Assembly: GCA_046329195.1 (NCBI GenBank)
Contig: JAXLVB010000003.1
Location: 890,534-954,533, forward strand
DNA from: JAXLVB01 sp046329195
GTDB lineage: Bacteria; Bacteroidota; Bacteroidia; Cytophagales; Spirosomataceae
Direction of reading: 5' to 3'
Length of the DNA stretch: 64,000 nt
The position numbers and the translations under genes are program-made. Shown piece by piece: positions 9,002 to 18,027 of this stretch; position 1 is the first letter of the stretch; every line of letters begins with the position of its first letter. The notes under the pieces are model-generated. The model was given only the letters and a program-made list of their open reading frames with translations. It ran no database searches and was not told the DNA's origin.

Positions 9002-10705
9002 ATGAATCTGACTGGAAAAGCCAAAGCGCAGCAAACATTTGACGCCATTGTGATTGGAACAGGCATTAGTGGTGGCTGGGCCATGAAAGAACTCACCGAA
9101 AAGGGACTCACTGTATTGGCCCTCGAACGGGGACGCATGGTTGAGCACGTGACCGACTACCCCACTACCCTCTTGAAGCCTTGGGAAATGCCCCACCGAG
9201 GCAGACTTTCGGAGCAATTGTTCAACGATAACCCCATCATAGGCCGTTGTTATGCCTTTGACGAACACCGTCAGCATTTTTTCGTGAAAGATAACGAGCA
9301 TCCTTACATCCAAGAAAAACCGTTTGATTGGATTCGGGGCTATCAGGTTGGGGGTAAGTCGCTGATGTGGGCTCGCTGGACACAACGCTGGGGAGAGCAT
9401 GATTTTGAGGCCAACGCCAAAGAAGGCGTAGGGGTGGATTGGCCCATTCGGTATCAAGATATAGCGCCTTGGTATAGCTATGTAGAGAAGTTTGCAGGCA
9501 TCAGTGGCAATCGAGATGGCTTGCCGCAGGTGCCGGATGGGGAGTTTTTGCCACCGATGGAGATGAACTGCCTCGAAAAACATGTTAAAACGCAAATTGA
9601 ATCAAAATTCAAAGGCCGTAACTTGATTATCAGTCGAACGGCCAATCTGTCTAAGGCACAATCCCATCATATTGCCTTGGGCCGTGGCGACTGCCAGTAC
9701 CGCAACCTTTGTGACAGAGGCTGCCCCTTTGGTGGTTATTTCAGCACCAATTCGGCTACGCTTCCGGCGGCAGTACGTACGGGCAAGCTCACGTTACGAC
9801 CCAATTCGGTGGTACAGAGCATTATATATGACGAACAAAAAGGGCGAGCCTCGGGCGTTCGGGTCATTGATGCGGTGACCAAGCAGACGACGGAGTACTA
9901 CGCCAAAATTATTTTTGTGAACGCCGCCTGTCTGAATACCAATTTGTTGCTACTCAACTCCACGTCCAATCGGTTTCCGAACGGCCTAGGCAACGACAGT
10001 GGCGTGCTGGGTCACTATGTGATGGCTCACAACTACCGAGTGCGAGCTGGTGGCATTTATGAAGGCTTCAATGACAAGTACTATGCGGGGCGGCGGCCAA
10101 CGGGGGTGTATTTGCCTCGCTTCCGAAACTTTGGCAACGATAAGCAAACGGCCTTCTTGCGAGGTTATGCTTTGTCGGGTGGAGGTGGCCGTGGTAGAGG
10201 CTCAGCCGATGGTTTTGGGGCTGATTTTAAGCAAAAGCTCACCGAAGTAGGGCCTTGGAACTTTGGTTTTACGGCTATGGGCGAAATGCTCCCTTATGAA
10301 GACAATCGGGTGTGGCTCGACAAAACTCAAAAAGATGCTTGGGGAATGCCTCTTGTCCACATCAAGGTGGAGTGGAAGGCCAACGAAGATGCTATGAGCA
10401 AAGACGCTCAAGAACAAATGAAAGAGATGCTGGAAGCATCGGGTTTGAAAAACGTATGGTCGGCAGACAACCACCAAGCCCCTGGGCTCGACATCCACGA
10501 AATGGGCGGCTGTCGGATGGGCCGTGACCCGAAGACTTCGATGCTCAATGCCTTCAATCAGATGCACGCTGTCAAAAACGTATTTGTGACCGATGGCGCC
10601 AGCATGACTTCTACGGCTTGCCAAAACCCTTCTATCACGTACATGGCACTCACCGCCAGAGCCGCCGACTACGCCGTGAAGGAACTCAAGAAACAGAATA
10701 TTTGA
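9002..10705 (+). CDS. GMC-family FAD-dependent oxidoreductase (first copy)
   Basis: This 567-residue flavoprotein probably oxidises a sugar or sugar alcohol. The FAD-binding Rossmann motif with a GxGxxG core (IVIGTGISGG) is near residue 15. A cysteine-containing segment, CQYRNLCDRGCPFGGY, sits mid-protein, and the C-terminal region has HEMGGCRMG and a conserved NPSITYMALTARAADYAV tail. It is a clear paralogue of the gene at 24451-26166, but no gluconate-2-dehydrogenase subunit 3 gene lies beside it. I chose the ATG at 9002 because the paralogue starts at the equivalent place (MNLxxKAxA). Divergence from the AraC gene and proximity to gntK/gnd suggest sugar or gluconate oxidation. Confidence 0.9.
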   Translation: MNLTGKAKAQQTFDAIVIGTGISGGWAMKELTEKGLTVLALERGRMVEHVTDYPTTLLKPWEMPHRGRLSEQLFNDNPIIGRCYAFDEHRQHFFVKDNEHPYIQEKPFDWIRGYQVGGKSLMWARWTQRWGEHDFEANAKEGVGVDWPIRYQDIAPWYSYVEKFAGISGNRDGLPQVPDGEFLPPMEMNCLEKHVKTQIESKFKGRNLIISRTANLSKAQSHHIALGRGDCQYRNLCDRGCPFGGYFSTNSATLPAAVRTGKLTLRPNSVVQSIIYDEQKGRASGVRVIDAVTKQTTEYYAKIIFVNAACLNTNLLLLNSTSNRFPNGLGNDSGVLGHYVMAHNYRVRAGGIYEGFNDKYYAGRRPTGVYLPRFRNFGNDKQTAFLRGYALSGGGGRGRGSADGFGADFKQKLTEVGPWNFGFTAMGEMLPYEDNRVWLDKTQKDAWGMPLVHIKVEWKANEDAMSKDAQEQMKEMLEASGLKNVWSADNHQAPGLDIHEMGGCRMGRDPKTSMLNAFNQMHAVKNVFVTDGASMTSTACQNPSITYMALTARAADYAVKELKKQNI

Positions 10706-10724
10706 GAAGAACAGAGGATAAACA

Positions 10725-10756
10725 AAAAGCCTGATGAGTGTGCTCATCAGGCTTTT
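10725..10756. terminator. Bidirectional terminator
   Basis: A 14-bp perfect stem, AAAAGCCTGATGAG (10725-10738) and CTCATCAGGCTTTT (10743-10756), encloses the loop TGTG. It separates the convergent GMC and DUF2695 genes. Confidence 0.8.
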
Positions 10757-10795
10757 ACTTTGTTGGATATCGTAAGTAGCGTAACCTATTTTTCG

Positions 10796-11092
10796 CTACT
10801 TTCTGAATAATTCTTCAACATTTGCTAAAATTTCACAATCACAAAAGCCACCATTTTCCTCCAACCAGTCCAACACTTTCTCAATATCTTCAATTTCATT
10901 ATCTCTTAAAAATTGAAGCGTTAATTTACTTGTATGGTCACAACCATGTTCTTCTAAGTGAATATCAAGAACATCAAACAAATTATCAAATACGTCTTTG
11001 CTAATAGGCAAACCTTGCTCAAACTCGTGCTGTTGCTTTTCTCGCAATTCATTTAAGATTAGTTTTCTACGCTTTTTTTCATTCTTATCCAT
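10796..11092 (-). CDS. DUF2695-family small protein
   Basis: A 98-residue cytoplasmic protein of unknown function. The core matches my memory of DUF2695: LDIHLEEHGCDHTSKLTLQF followed by WLEENGGFCDCEILANVEE, with conserved Cys-Asp-His and Cys-Asp-Cys clusters that could bind a metal. The N-terminus is strongly charged and helical. The gene is AT-rich compared with its neighbours and stands alone, convergent with the GMC gene, which suggests a mobile accessory gene. Confidence 0.75.
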   Translation of the reverse strand: MDKNEKKRRKLILNELREKQQHEFEQGLPISKDVFDNLFDVLDIHLEEHGCDHTSKLTLQFLRDNEIEDIEKVLDWLEENGGFCDCEILANVEELFRK

Positions 11093-11223
11093 GCTTTATT
11101 TACACCTTTACCTATAACCTGTTTGAATTTTTAGACAGTATTTTTAAGAAACAATTCATCTTTTCCACAAAAGGCAAGATACTAATATTCAATCTTTTAC
11201 CTCTCACCTTCTTATTCCTTTCC

Positions 11224-11670
11224 TTACTGCTTCGTTCCCGAATACACATACCCAAACGTACCCGTGGTGTTTTTCTCGGTAAGCAAAAAATCAAGTTTTT
11301 TATCAGTCAACGTGCCTGAGCCACTGTATTCACTACCCGAAACGGTCTGCTTGGCAATCGTGATGGTGTTGCCATTGATCGTAGCAATAATTCCGGCTAC
11401 GCTACCCAAATTCCCAAAATTTAACGTCACGCTTACTTGATCGGCCTTTGAGGTAGCAGCAATTTCTACATACATAGGGTCAATCTCGATAATACCCGAT
11501 AATTTCCCTTTAAACTTGCCAATAAACCCACTTGTGGGCGTTGTTGGTGTGGACGGGTTCGTCGTCGAAGTCGAAGAAGGGGGCTGTATATAATCATCTT
11601 TACAACCCGTTACTACCAATGCTACTAATACTACCAGCCACAGCGCCTTTGCTCTCACGTTCTGAATCAT
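11224..11670 (-). CDS. Small lipoprotein with Ser/Thr/Pro linker
   Basis: Unrecognised 148-residue protein. The signal peptide ends in lipobox VVTGC (Cys23). A Ser/Thr/Pro-rich spacer (about residues 30-48) is followed by a beta-rich domain of about 100 residues with alternating hydrophobic strands, resembling the lipocalin-like or small barrel lipoproteins common in this phylum. It lies on the same strand as the efflux operon, 166 bp past its last gene, but a hairpin at 11714-11733 sits between, so it is probably transcribed separately. Confidence 0.7.
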   Translation of the reverse strand: MIQNVRAKALWLVVLVALVVTGCKDDYIQPPSSTSTTNPSTPTTPTSGFIGKFKGKLSGIIEIDPMYVEIAATSKADQVSVTLNFGNLGSVAGIIATINGNTITIAKQTVSGSEYSGSGTLTDKKLDFLLTEKNTTGTFGYVYSGTKQ

Positions 11671-11713
11671 GGTATGCTCAATGCTTATGTATGAAAATTA
11701 GGTTAATTCAAGT

Positions 11714-11733
11714 AGCCTGTCAGGGGACAGGCT
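11714..11733. repeat. Small palindrome of the TGTC-CCCT-GACA type
   Basis: Perfect 8-bp arms AGCCTGTC and GACAGGCT enclose AGGG (CCCT on the other strand). The 13-mer CTGTCAGGGGACA recurs exactly at 31557-31569, and the same fold with a CCTT loop is at 104-119. Placed between genes, it could also slow transcription. Confidence 0.55.
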
Positions 11734-11836
11734 ATGGGAAAGTACTTAAAATTAGTGCATAGATAGTATTTTTTTCAGTCAAAACTACAGATACAAGTGT
11801 ATTTTTTGTCGAAGCGATTAGCGAAGGAGCGTTTGC

Positions 11837-12952
11837 CTAAACTGTTTTGCGGTATCGCCAAATCGCCAGTCCGTTGATGGCTATGCCAAGGCCCAGTAGG
11901 CTCAAAAACTGCTGCTTCACTTCGTCGAAGTTGCTACCTTTAAGCATGATGTTGCGGGATACTTCGATGATGTATCTGAGTGGATTAAACCAGTTGAGTA
12001 CTTGCGCCCAAGTAGGCATGTTTTCGGTAGAAGAGAATAAGCCGCTCAACAAAATGAACAATACCAACACAAAAAATGCCACAAACATGGCCTGCTGCAT
12101 GGTATCGGAGGTGTTAGAGATGAGCAAACCGATGCCTACACTCAACAGCAAAAACAACAAGGCAAATAGGTATAGTAGCGGAAGGCTACCTTCGAGGGGT
12201 ACTTTGAAAAGAAACCGTCCGATGCAAAGACCCATCGTAAACTGTACCAGCCCAATCACAACAAATGGAATCTGCTTGCCCAAGATAAATTGATACTTTT
12301 TGATCGGTGTTACGTTGAGTTGTTCCATCGTACCAATTTCTTTTTCTCGAACGATATTAAGCGCCGCAATGAGTCCCCCCACCAGCAGCAGCAACTCAAA
12401 CAAAATTCCCGGCACCATAAACGTCTTGTACTCCAGCCGAGGGTTGTACCAATACTGGTTCGTGATTTCGATGGGCTGAGTCATACCCTTGGGCATTGAT
12501 AGGCTCTCGATACGAATGTCGGCATTGAAATCTCGAATAATAGTAGTAGCATAGCTATTGACAATGCCCGCCTTGGAACCGTCGATGGCATTGATGAGCA
12601 GTTGCACCCCAGCACCGTTGTCACGGTACAAATCTCGCTCAAGGTGAGGCGGAATACGGAGCAGTAAATCAGCCTTGTCTTCGATTAAATACTGCTCGGC
12701 TTCTTTGACCGAAGTGGCGTAGCCTGCCAATTTGAAGTTATCAATGTACTCAAACTTTTGAATGAGTCGCTGCGAAAAACTACTGTGGTCGTCGTCTATG
12801 ACCACAATGTTGAGGTTCTTGACTTCAAAATTAGCGGCAAACGACAGCAAGATAAGCTGCATAATGGGTACCATGACCATCATCCGAAGCAGCACACTAT
12901 TTCGGAATATCTGCTTGAATTCTTTTTCGACAATAAAGAAAATACTGTTCAT
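11837..12952 (-). CDS. ABC-2 type efflux permease (YbhR-like)
   Basis: Integral inner-membrane subunit of a drug or solute exporter. One N-terminal membrane segment (about residues 22-42) is followed by a large extracytoplasmic loop, then five C-terminal segments, the layout of the ABC2_membrane_3 family. The EKEIGTMEQLNVTPI motif, typical of these permeases, precedes the transmembrane bundle. The 371-residue length is normal. It overlaps the upstream permease by ATGA (12949-12952), which indicates translational coupling; the two probably form a heterodimer. Confidence 0.9.
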   Translation of the reverse strand: MNSIFFIVEKEFKQIFRNSVLLRMMVMVPIMQLILLSFAANFEVKNLNIVVIDDDHSSFSQRLIQKFEYIDNFKLAGYATSVKEAEQYLIEDKADLLLRIPPHLERDLYRDNGAGVQLLINAIDGSKAGIVNSYATTIIRDFNADIRIESLSMPKGMTQPIEITNQYWYNPRLEYKTFMVPGILFELLLLVGGLIAALNIVREKEIGTMEQLNVTPIKKYQFILGKQIPFVVIGLVQFTMGLCIGRFLFKVPLEGSLPLLYLFALLFLLLSVGIGLLISNTSDTMQQAMFVAFFVLVLFILLSGLFSSTENMPTWAQVLNWFNPLRYIIEVSRNIMLKGSNFDEVKQQFLSLLGLGIAINGLAIWRYRKTV

Positions 12953-14052
12953 GACAGGCGGCTTTTGAGGTTGCGAAGACTTAACCCAATAAAAAACAAT
13001 GACATACCAGTCAATACGGCGGTATCACGAATAAGCGCCCGAAAACCAGCCCCTTTGATCATGATATTCTTGACGATTCGGATGAAATATTTAGCTGGAA
13101 TAATGTTAGAGACCACTTGCAAAGGCTTGGGCATACTCTCGATTGGGAACATGAATCCCGATAAAAAGATGGTAGGCATGAGCATTATCAACATCGAAGC
13201 AAACATAGCAACCAGCTGAGAATCAGTAAGCGAGGAAATAAATACACCAATAGCCAAAGCCAAGAAAATAAACAGGAGGGTTTCGGCCAACAACAAAGCC
13301 AAACTCCCGTGCAGGGGAATTCCCAACAAAAAGACCCCCAAAGCAATGATCACGCAGCCATTAATAAACGACAGCAACAGGTAAGGTATCACTTTACCAA
13401 AAATAATCTGAAGTTGATTTAGTGGCGACACCAACAGGATTTCCATCGTACCCATTTCTTTTTCACGAGCCAGTGTTACGGACGTCATCATGGCCGATAC
13501 CAGCAACAGCACCAAGGTCATCACACCCGGCACAAACACAAAAGCACCTTTGAGTTCAGGGTTAAACAACATTCGAGTACTGATGTCAATACTCATGGGT
13601 TGACTTTGGTCTTGTTGTTCAGCTAGGTAATCTCGCACAATCGCCGAGGCGTAGTTGGTCAACGATATGGCGGTATTCTGCTCTGAGGCATCGGCCAATA
13701 GCTGAAGTTGAGCTGATTTCTGGTGCTCTAAATCATTACTAAACCGAGGCGGAAACACCACTACTAGCTTGATTTTTCCTCTTCTGAATGCCGGCTCAAT
13801 GTCTGGCTGTGCCATCAGGTTTTCGGCCAATTGAAAATATCCCGACGACAACAATCGAGCCGTAATCTGCTGAGAATGAACCGACTTATCATTATCTAAA
13901 ATGGCAATTTTGGCATTTTTGATTTCGTTGGTCAGGGCAAATCCAAAGAGCAAAACTTGCACAAAAGGTAAGCCAAACAAGATCAGGAGGGTTCGGCGGT
14001 CTCTGAGAATGTGTAAAAATTCTTTTCGGACAAATGCAAAAAAACGATTCAT
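12949..14052 (-). CDS. ABC-2 type efflux permease (YbhS-like)
   Basis: Second membrane subunit of the same exporter, with the same one-plus-five membrane topology and the matching EKEMGTMEILLVSPL motif. I chose the ATG at 14052 (MNRFFAFVRKEF, 367 residues); an in-frame ATG at 14076 would add eight residues and leave only 6 bp after the ATPase gene. It overlaps the following permease by 4 bp. Presence of two different permeases and two different ATPase genes matches the E. coli YbhFSR design. Confidence 0.9.
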   Translation of the reverse strand: MNRFFAFVRKEFLHILRDRRTLLILFGLPFVQVLLFGFALTNEIKNAKIAILDNDKSVHSQQITARLLSSGYFQLAENLMAQPDIEPAFRRGKIKLVVVFPPRFSNDLEHQKSAQLQLLADASEQNTAISLTNYASAIVRDYLAEQQDQSQPMSIDISTRMLFNPELKGAFVFVPGVMTLVLLLVSAMMTSVTLAREKEMGTMEILLVSPLNQLQIIFGKVIPYLLLSFINGCVIIALGVFLLGIPLHGSLALLLAETLLFIFLALAIGVFISSLTDSQLVAMFASMLIMLMPTIFLSGFMFPIESMPKPLQVVSNIIPAKYFIRIVKNIMIKGAGFRALIRDTAVLTGMSLFFIGLSLRNLKSRLS

Positions 14053-14082
14053 TGCTTTAGAAAGTTGGGTGAGCAAAAGCCC

Positions 14083-14814
14083 TCATTTGGTGGAAGTACC
14101 ACGAGCCAAAATCTGAAAAACGCCGTCCATGGAATCCACCCCGTAGGTAGTTTTGAGCCCACGAGGGGTATCTAAGGCTTCCATTTTACCATCTACCATG
14201 ATGGACACCCGCTGGCAGTATTCGGCTTCGTCCATGTAGTGGGTGGTCACAAAAATGGTAGTTCCCTGCGCTGCTGCTTGGTAAATCATTTCCCAAAACT
14301 GCCGCCGAGTGATGGGGTCAACGCCCCCGGTGGGTTCGTCCAAAAACACAATTTTGGGCTCGTGCAACATGGCTACCGAAAAGGCTAATTTTTGTTTCCA
14401 ACCCAACGGCAGCGACGATACCAGCGAATTAGCAACCTGCTCTAAATCAAGCACTTTTAGCACTTTGCTTGTTTTATCCACAATCGTCGCTCGGCTCAGG
14501 CCGTAGATGCCACCGTAAAACTTGATGTTCTCACGAATCGTCAAGTCTTCGTACAGAGAAAACTTCTGGCTCATGTACCCGATGTTTTGCTTGATTTGCT
14601 CGGTTTGTTTATACACGTCAAATCCGGCCACTTGTGCTTGGCCATAGCTGGGCTTGAGCAAGCCGCAGAGCATCCGCATTGCCGTGGTTTTGCCAGCGCC
14701 GTTGGCTCCCAAAAAGCCAAAGATTTCGCCTTCGGCTACCTCAAACGTCAGTTCGTTGGTAGCCACAAAGTCCCCAAACTTTTTGGTTAATTGATGAGTA
14801 ATGACAGCTTTCAT
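14083..14814 (-). CDS. ABC transporter ATP-binding protein (second NBD, YbhF C-half-like)
   Basis: Cytoplasmic ATPase of about 243 residues. It has Walker A (GANGAGKTT), Walker B (IVFLDEPTGG) and a canonical H-loop (VTTHYMDEAE), but the signature is degenerate: SLPLGWKQKL where LSGGxxQ is expected. I chose the ATG at 14814, which overlaps the upstream stop as ATGA; an earlier ATG at 14838 is possible. Together with the preceding gene it corresponds to the two halves of the fused E. coli YbhF. Confidence 0.92.
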   Translation of the reverse strand: MKAVITHQLTKKFGDFVATNELTFEVAEGEIFGFLGANGAGKTTAMRMLCGLLKPSYGQAQVAGFDVYKQTEQIKQNIGYMSQKFSLYEDLTIRENIKFYGGIYGLSRATIVDKTSKVLKVLDLEQVANSLVSSLPLGWKQKLAFSVAMLHEPKIVFLDEPTGGVDPITRRQFWEMIYQAAAQGTTIFVTTHYMDEAEYCQRVSIMVDGKMEALDTPRGLKTTYGVDSMDGVFQILARGTSTK

Positions 14815-15710
14815 GAGGTAATGAGGTCCATAAAACAATCTTCGATTCCAGCGTTAATCGGCATTACTTCAATGCCTTGGTGCTGCCGCTCATGGAGGTA
14901 CGCTTGGATGTGCTCAGGCGCTACCCCCTGCGACAGGGCCACGTGCAGGTATTCGCCAAAGGCATAGCAAGAATGGGTAAATGGTGCTTGACGGAGGTCT
15001 TGGATGAGGCGGTACGTTTCGACTGACTTGACCGCAACTAGCGGCTTGTCAAAGCGCTTCGTAATACCTGCGGGGGTGTCAATGGCCAGTACTTCCCCTT
15101 TCTGAATCAAGGCTACTCGGTCGCACAAGCTGGCTTCGTCCATGTAGGGGGTCGAAACCACAATGGTCAGGCCCTTCTGTTGTAAGCCTTTGAGCATATC
15201 CCAAAACTCTTTTCGGCTCACGGCATCTACGCCCGTGGTAGGTTCGTCCAAAAAAAGCACCTCAGGTTTATGAATCAAGGCGCAACACAGGGCGAGCTTT
15301 TGCTTCATCCCACCCGACAGTTTACCGGCTCGTCGAGTGCGAAACGGCTCTATTTGCACGTAAATATCTTTGACGAGGTCGTAGTTGGCTTCGAGCGAAG
15401 TACCAAACACCGTCGCAAAAAATTGGAGATTTTCTTCAATGGTTAAATCCTGATACAGCGAAAACCGCCCCGGCATGTAGCCTACAATATGGCGTAGCTT
15501 TTTGTAGTCGCTCACGATGTCAAGTCCCTGCACGGTAGCACGACCTGCATCCGGTATCAAAAGTGTTACCAGCATCCGAAACAGGGTCGTTTTGCCAGCG
15601 CCGTCGGGACCAATCAGGCCGAACAGTTCGCCGTCGTTCACCCGCAACGACACGTTCTTGACCGCCTGCACTTGCCCGTAGGCCTTACTCACTTGCTCAA
15701 TGTCAATCAT
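14811..15710 (-). CDS. ABC transporter ATP-binding protein (first NBD, YbhF N-half-like)
   Basis: A 299-residue ATPase with Walker A (GPDGAGKTT), a good signature (LSGGMKQKL) and Walker B (VLFLDEPTTG). The H-loop histidine is replaced by proline (VVSTPYMDEA). About 80 residues after the core form a C-terminal extension. Its defects complement those of the partner, so one of the two composite ATP sites should be normal and the other degenerate. It follows the adaptor gene by 24 bp and overlaps the next gene by 4 bp. Confidence 0.92.
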   Translation of the reverse strand: MIDIEQVSKAYGQVQAVKNVSLRVNDGELFGLIGPDGAGKTTLFRMLVTLLIPDAGRATVQGLDIVSDYKKLRHIVGYMPGRFSLYQDLTIEENLQFFATVFGTSLEANYDLVKDIYVQIEPFRTRRAGKLSGGMKQKLALCCALIHKPEVLFLDEPTTGVDAVSRKEFWDMLKGLQQKGLTIVVSTPYMDEASLCDRVALIQKGEVLAIDTPAGITKRFDKPLVAVKSVETYRLIQDLRQAPFTHSCYAFGEYLHVALSQGVAPEHIQAYLHERQHQGIEVMPINAGIEDCFMDLITS

Positions 15711-15734
15711 GGTATTGCTGATTTGTGGCCACGC

Positions 15735-16670
15735 CTATTTGAATTTCACCTCAGCAGGCATCCCTATTTTGAGGCTCCCGTCGTTTTTGACCAGTACTTT
15801 CATGGCATATACCAAATTGACCCGCTCTTCTTTGGTTTGGATGACTTTGGGAGTAAACTCCGCTTTGGTCGAAATCCACTCTACGGTTCCGTTGTATTCC
15901 TTAAACGTATCGTTGGGAGCATCTACCAGCACTCTCACAGCCTGCCCCACCTTTACATTAACCAATTGGCTACCAGCTACATAGGCTCGCAGTACAATAC
16001 TACCCAAGTCGGCAATTTTGTAGAGTGGTTTCCCGTAACTCACCACCTCGTGAGCTTCCACAAACTTTACGGTGACGGTGCCCACTTTAGGATTCCGCAC
16101 CGTTGCTTTTTTGATTTGGTCGTCGAGCTGTTCGATTTGCTTTTGCAACGGAAGCACTTCGGCCATCAAGCCTGATTTTTGGGTCGAAAGCATCGAAAAT
16201 TGGGCTTCTCGTTGCTGCTTAATGAGTGCCATTTGGCGTTCGGTTAGCTCAATCTGGTTGTTGAGGTCATCGAGTTGCTTGGTGGGAGCAGCATTGTTGG
16301 CAATCAACTGTTGCGTGCGGCCTTTTTCTTTTTGCAGGTTATCCAACTGTTGACTCGAAACTGCGATTTGCTTTTCGAAATACGACAACTGCGCCGCTAT
16401 GTTGGGAGTCTTGCTGGTAATGGCTTTCATGCTGGCTTGAAGTTGCGCCTTGCGTAATTCCAACTGCACCACATCTATCTGCCCAACTTGCTGCTGGGCG
16501 GCTAAGTTTTGGCCTTCTTCGACGGTGAAAGTCGTCAGTTCGCCAGTGGCTTCGGCAGCCACTATGGTTTCTACGGCTTCAAAGTTGCCGTAAGCGTCCG
16601 AGCGCTGTTCTTCGGTTTTGCAAGAACTTAGCGCCGCTAAAACCATGATTAAGAGCAATGTATGTTTCAT
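15735..16670 (-). CDS. HlyD-family periplasmic adaptor, lipoprotein form (YbhG-like)
   Basis: Membrane-fusion protein that links the inner-membrane ABC exporter to the TolC channel. I start at the ATG at 16670, which gives a lipoprotein signal with lipobox LSSC (Cys17). A biotinyl-lipoyl half domain, a long coiled-coil hairpin rich in Gln, Lys and Leu (roughly residues 65-190), the second lipoyl half, and a beta-barrel domain (SIVLRAYVAGSQL) follow. The 311-residue length fits YbhG-type adaptors. It lies between the tolC-like gene (52 bp gap) and the ATPases. Confidence 0.9.
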   Translation of the reverse strand: MKHTLLLIMVLAALSSCKTEEQRSDAYGNFEAVETIVAAEATGELTTFTVEEGQNLAAQQQVGQIDVVQLELRKAQLQASMKAITSKTPNIAAQLSYFEKQIAVSSQQLDNLQKEKGRTQQLIANNAAPTKQLDDLNNQIELTERQMALIKQQREAQFSMLSTQKSGLMAEVLPLQKQIEQLDDQIKKATVRNPKVGTVTVKFVEAHEVVSYGKPLYKIADLGSIVLRAYVAGSQLVNVKVGQAVRVLVDAPNDTFKEYNGTVEWISTKAEFTPKVIQTKEERVNLVYAMKVLVKNDGSLKIGMPAEVKFK

Positions 16671-16722
16671 AAAAGATAAAGTTTTGACAATGAATGGCAT
16701 TGACCCGAGGGCGAGCAGTCGC

Positions 16723-17979
16723 CTAACGAGTCAGGGTGTTGTAGTTAATTTGGGCTGTGAGTAACTGAAACTCATGAATTTTCTGGTTGATTTTGGCCTG
16801 ATTTTCGGCATTCAGTTCGTTCACAAATTCAGTGGCAGTAGCTACACCGCTTTCCAACTGCGCCGCCACGTTGTTTTTGATGCGAGTCCGAATGGCCACC
16901 AACGCTTGGTCTTTGGCCAGAATCCCCTGCCACTTCTCTATTTCGGTTTGTTGCTGCTGTAGCTGTATCCCCAACACCTTGTTGAACGTATCATACTGGC
17001 TATCAACCAACTGCCTATTCAATTGGAGTAATGATTTTTCGTTTTGCGAGGTGTAAAGGTTAGAGATGGCCCAGTTGAGGCGTAGCCCACCAATAAAAAT
17101 CGGTCGAAACTCATTGCTCAGTACATTCAACGAAGGGCGACCAATACCCGTTTGCAAAAAGGCGCTTACTCGGGGTAGGCGTTTGTTTTCAATCAGTTTA
17201 GTTTGAGCATCGAGATACCCTTTTTGCAAGGCAAATAACTGTAATTCAGGACGTTTTGATTCTGAAACAAGCGACTGTTTTTCGGGCAATTCAAGCGTCG
17301 TATTCTCGCCAATGGGCAAGCCAGTCAGCAAGGCCAACATCGCCCGAAAGCCTTTGCGAGTGGCTTGGAGCTCAACTAAGCGCTGGTCGGCTTTGAGCCA
17401 TTCGGCCTCCAATACATCAACCGAGGTCTGAAGCCCCGTACCCAACTTAACTCGGGCGGCAAGCGCCGTCATGCGGGTTTTCAAATCTTCCATTAATACC
17501 TGCGTGAGGGCTATGTTTTCGTCCATAAGCAAAGAGCTCAGGAAATACGCATTCACTTGGTCGTTGAGTTTGCGGAGTTCCACTTCCACTTTTTGCTGCT
17601 CCACGGCACCATTGGCCTGCTGCACTTGGGCTTGGAGCGTACTCGCTTGGCCATCAAACAACAGGTAGCTGGCATCCAGCGTGAGTCGGTATTGGTCTCG
17701 GCTGAGGCTTTCGATGTTGAGGTTGGGCAAACTGATAGGAATCTGCGTGACTTCGTTTTGCCACGATGCCTGTCCGTTGAGCGTAAGTTGTGGCAACTGA
17801 CGGACTTTTTGGAGGTTCAGAACCTGCAAAGCGGCGATTTGAGCCTGCATGTCTTTCTGTTTGAGCAGCGGGTAGTTGCTGCGGGCGGCCTCGTAGCACG
17901 CCGACAAACCGACCCTTTCCTGCGCCTGAGCCGACCACGCCATCCAGAAAAAGCTCAGGCTGAGTATCCACTTTTTCAT
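16723..17979 (-). CDS. TolC-family outer-membrane efflux protein
   Basis: A 418-residue outer-membrane exit duct for the neighbouring adaptor and ABC exporter. It has a signal peptide ending AQAQ (about residue 19) and the duplicated coiled-coil organisation of the OEP family, including the LSACYEAARSNYPLLKQ opening of repeat one and long Gln/Leu-rich helices. It follows the TetR gene by 48 bp and is followed by the adaptor, so the whole set (TetR, TolC, HlyD, two ATPases, two permeases) reads as one operon. Confidence 0.92.
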   Translation of the reverse strand: MKKWILSLSFFWMAWSAQAQERVGLSACYEAARSNYPLLKQKDMQAQIAALQVLNLQKVRQLPQLTLNGQASWQNEVTQIPISLPNLNIESLSRDQYRLTLDASYLLFDGQASTLQAQVQQANGAVEQQKVEVELRKLNDQVNAYFLSSLLMDENIALTQVLMEDLKTRMTALAARVKLGTGLQTSVDVLEAEWLKADQRLVELQATRKGFRAMLALLTGLPIGENTTLELPEKQSLVSESKRPELQLFALQKGYLDAQTKLIENKRLPRVSAFLQTGIGRPSLNVLSNEFRPIFIGGLRLNWAISNLYTSQNEKSLLQLNRQLVDSQYDTFNKVLGIQLQQQQTEIEKWQGILAKDQALVAIRTRIKNNVAAQLESGVATATEFVNELNAENQAKINQKIHEFQLLTAQINYNTLTR

Positions 17980-18027
17980 AATTAAATTTATTTTTTAAAA
18001 TTTTGTTTAAATTTGGGACAAAAAATT

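Noticed and set aside
10202..10747. 181-codon minus-strand frame
   Set aside because: Antisense to the 3' half of the first GMC gene and crossing the terminator.
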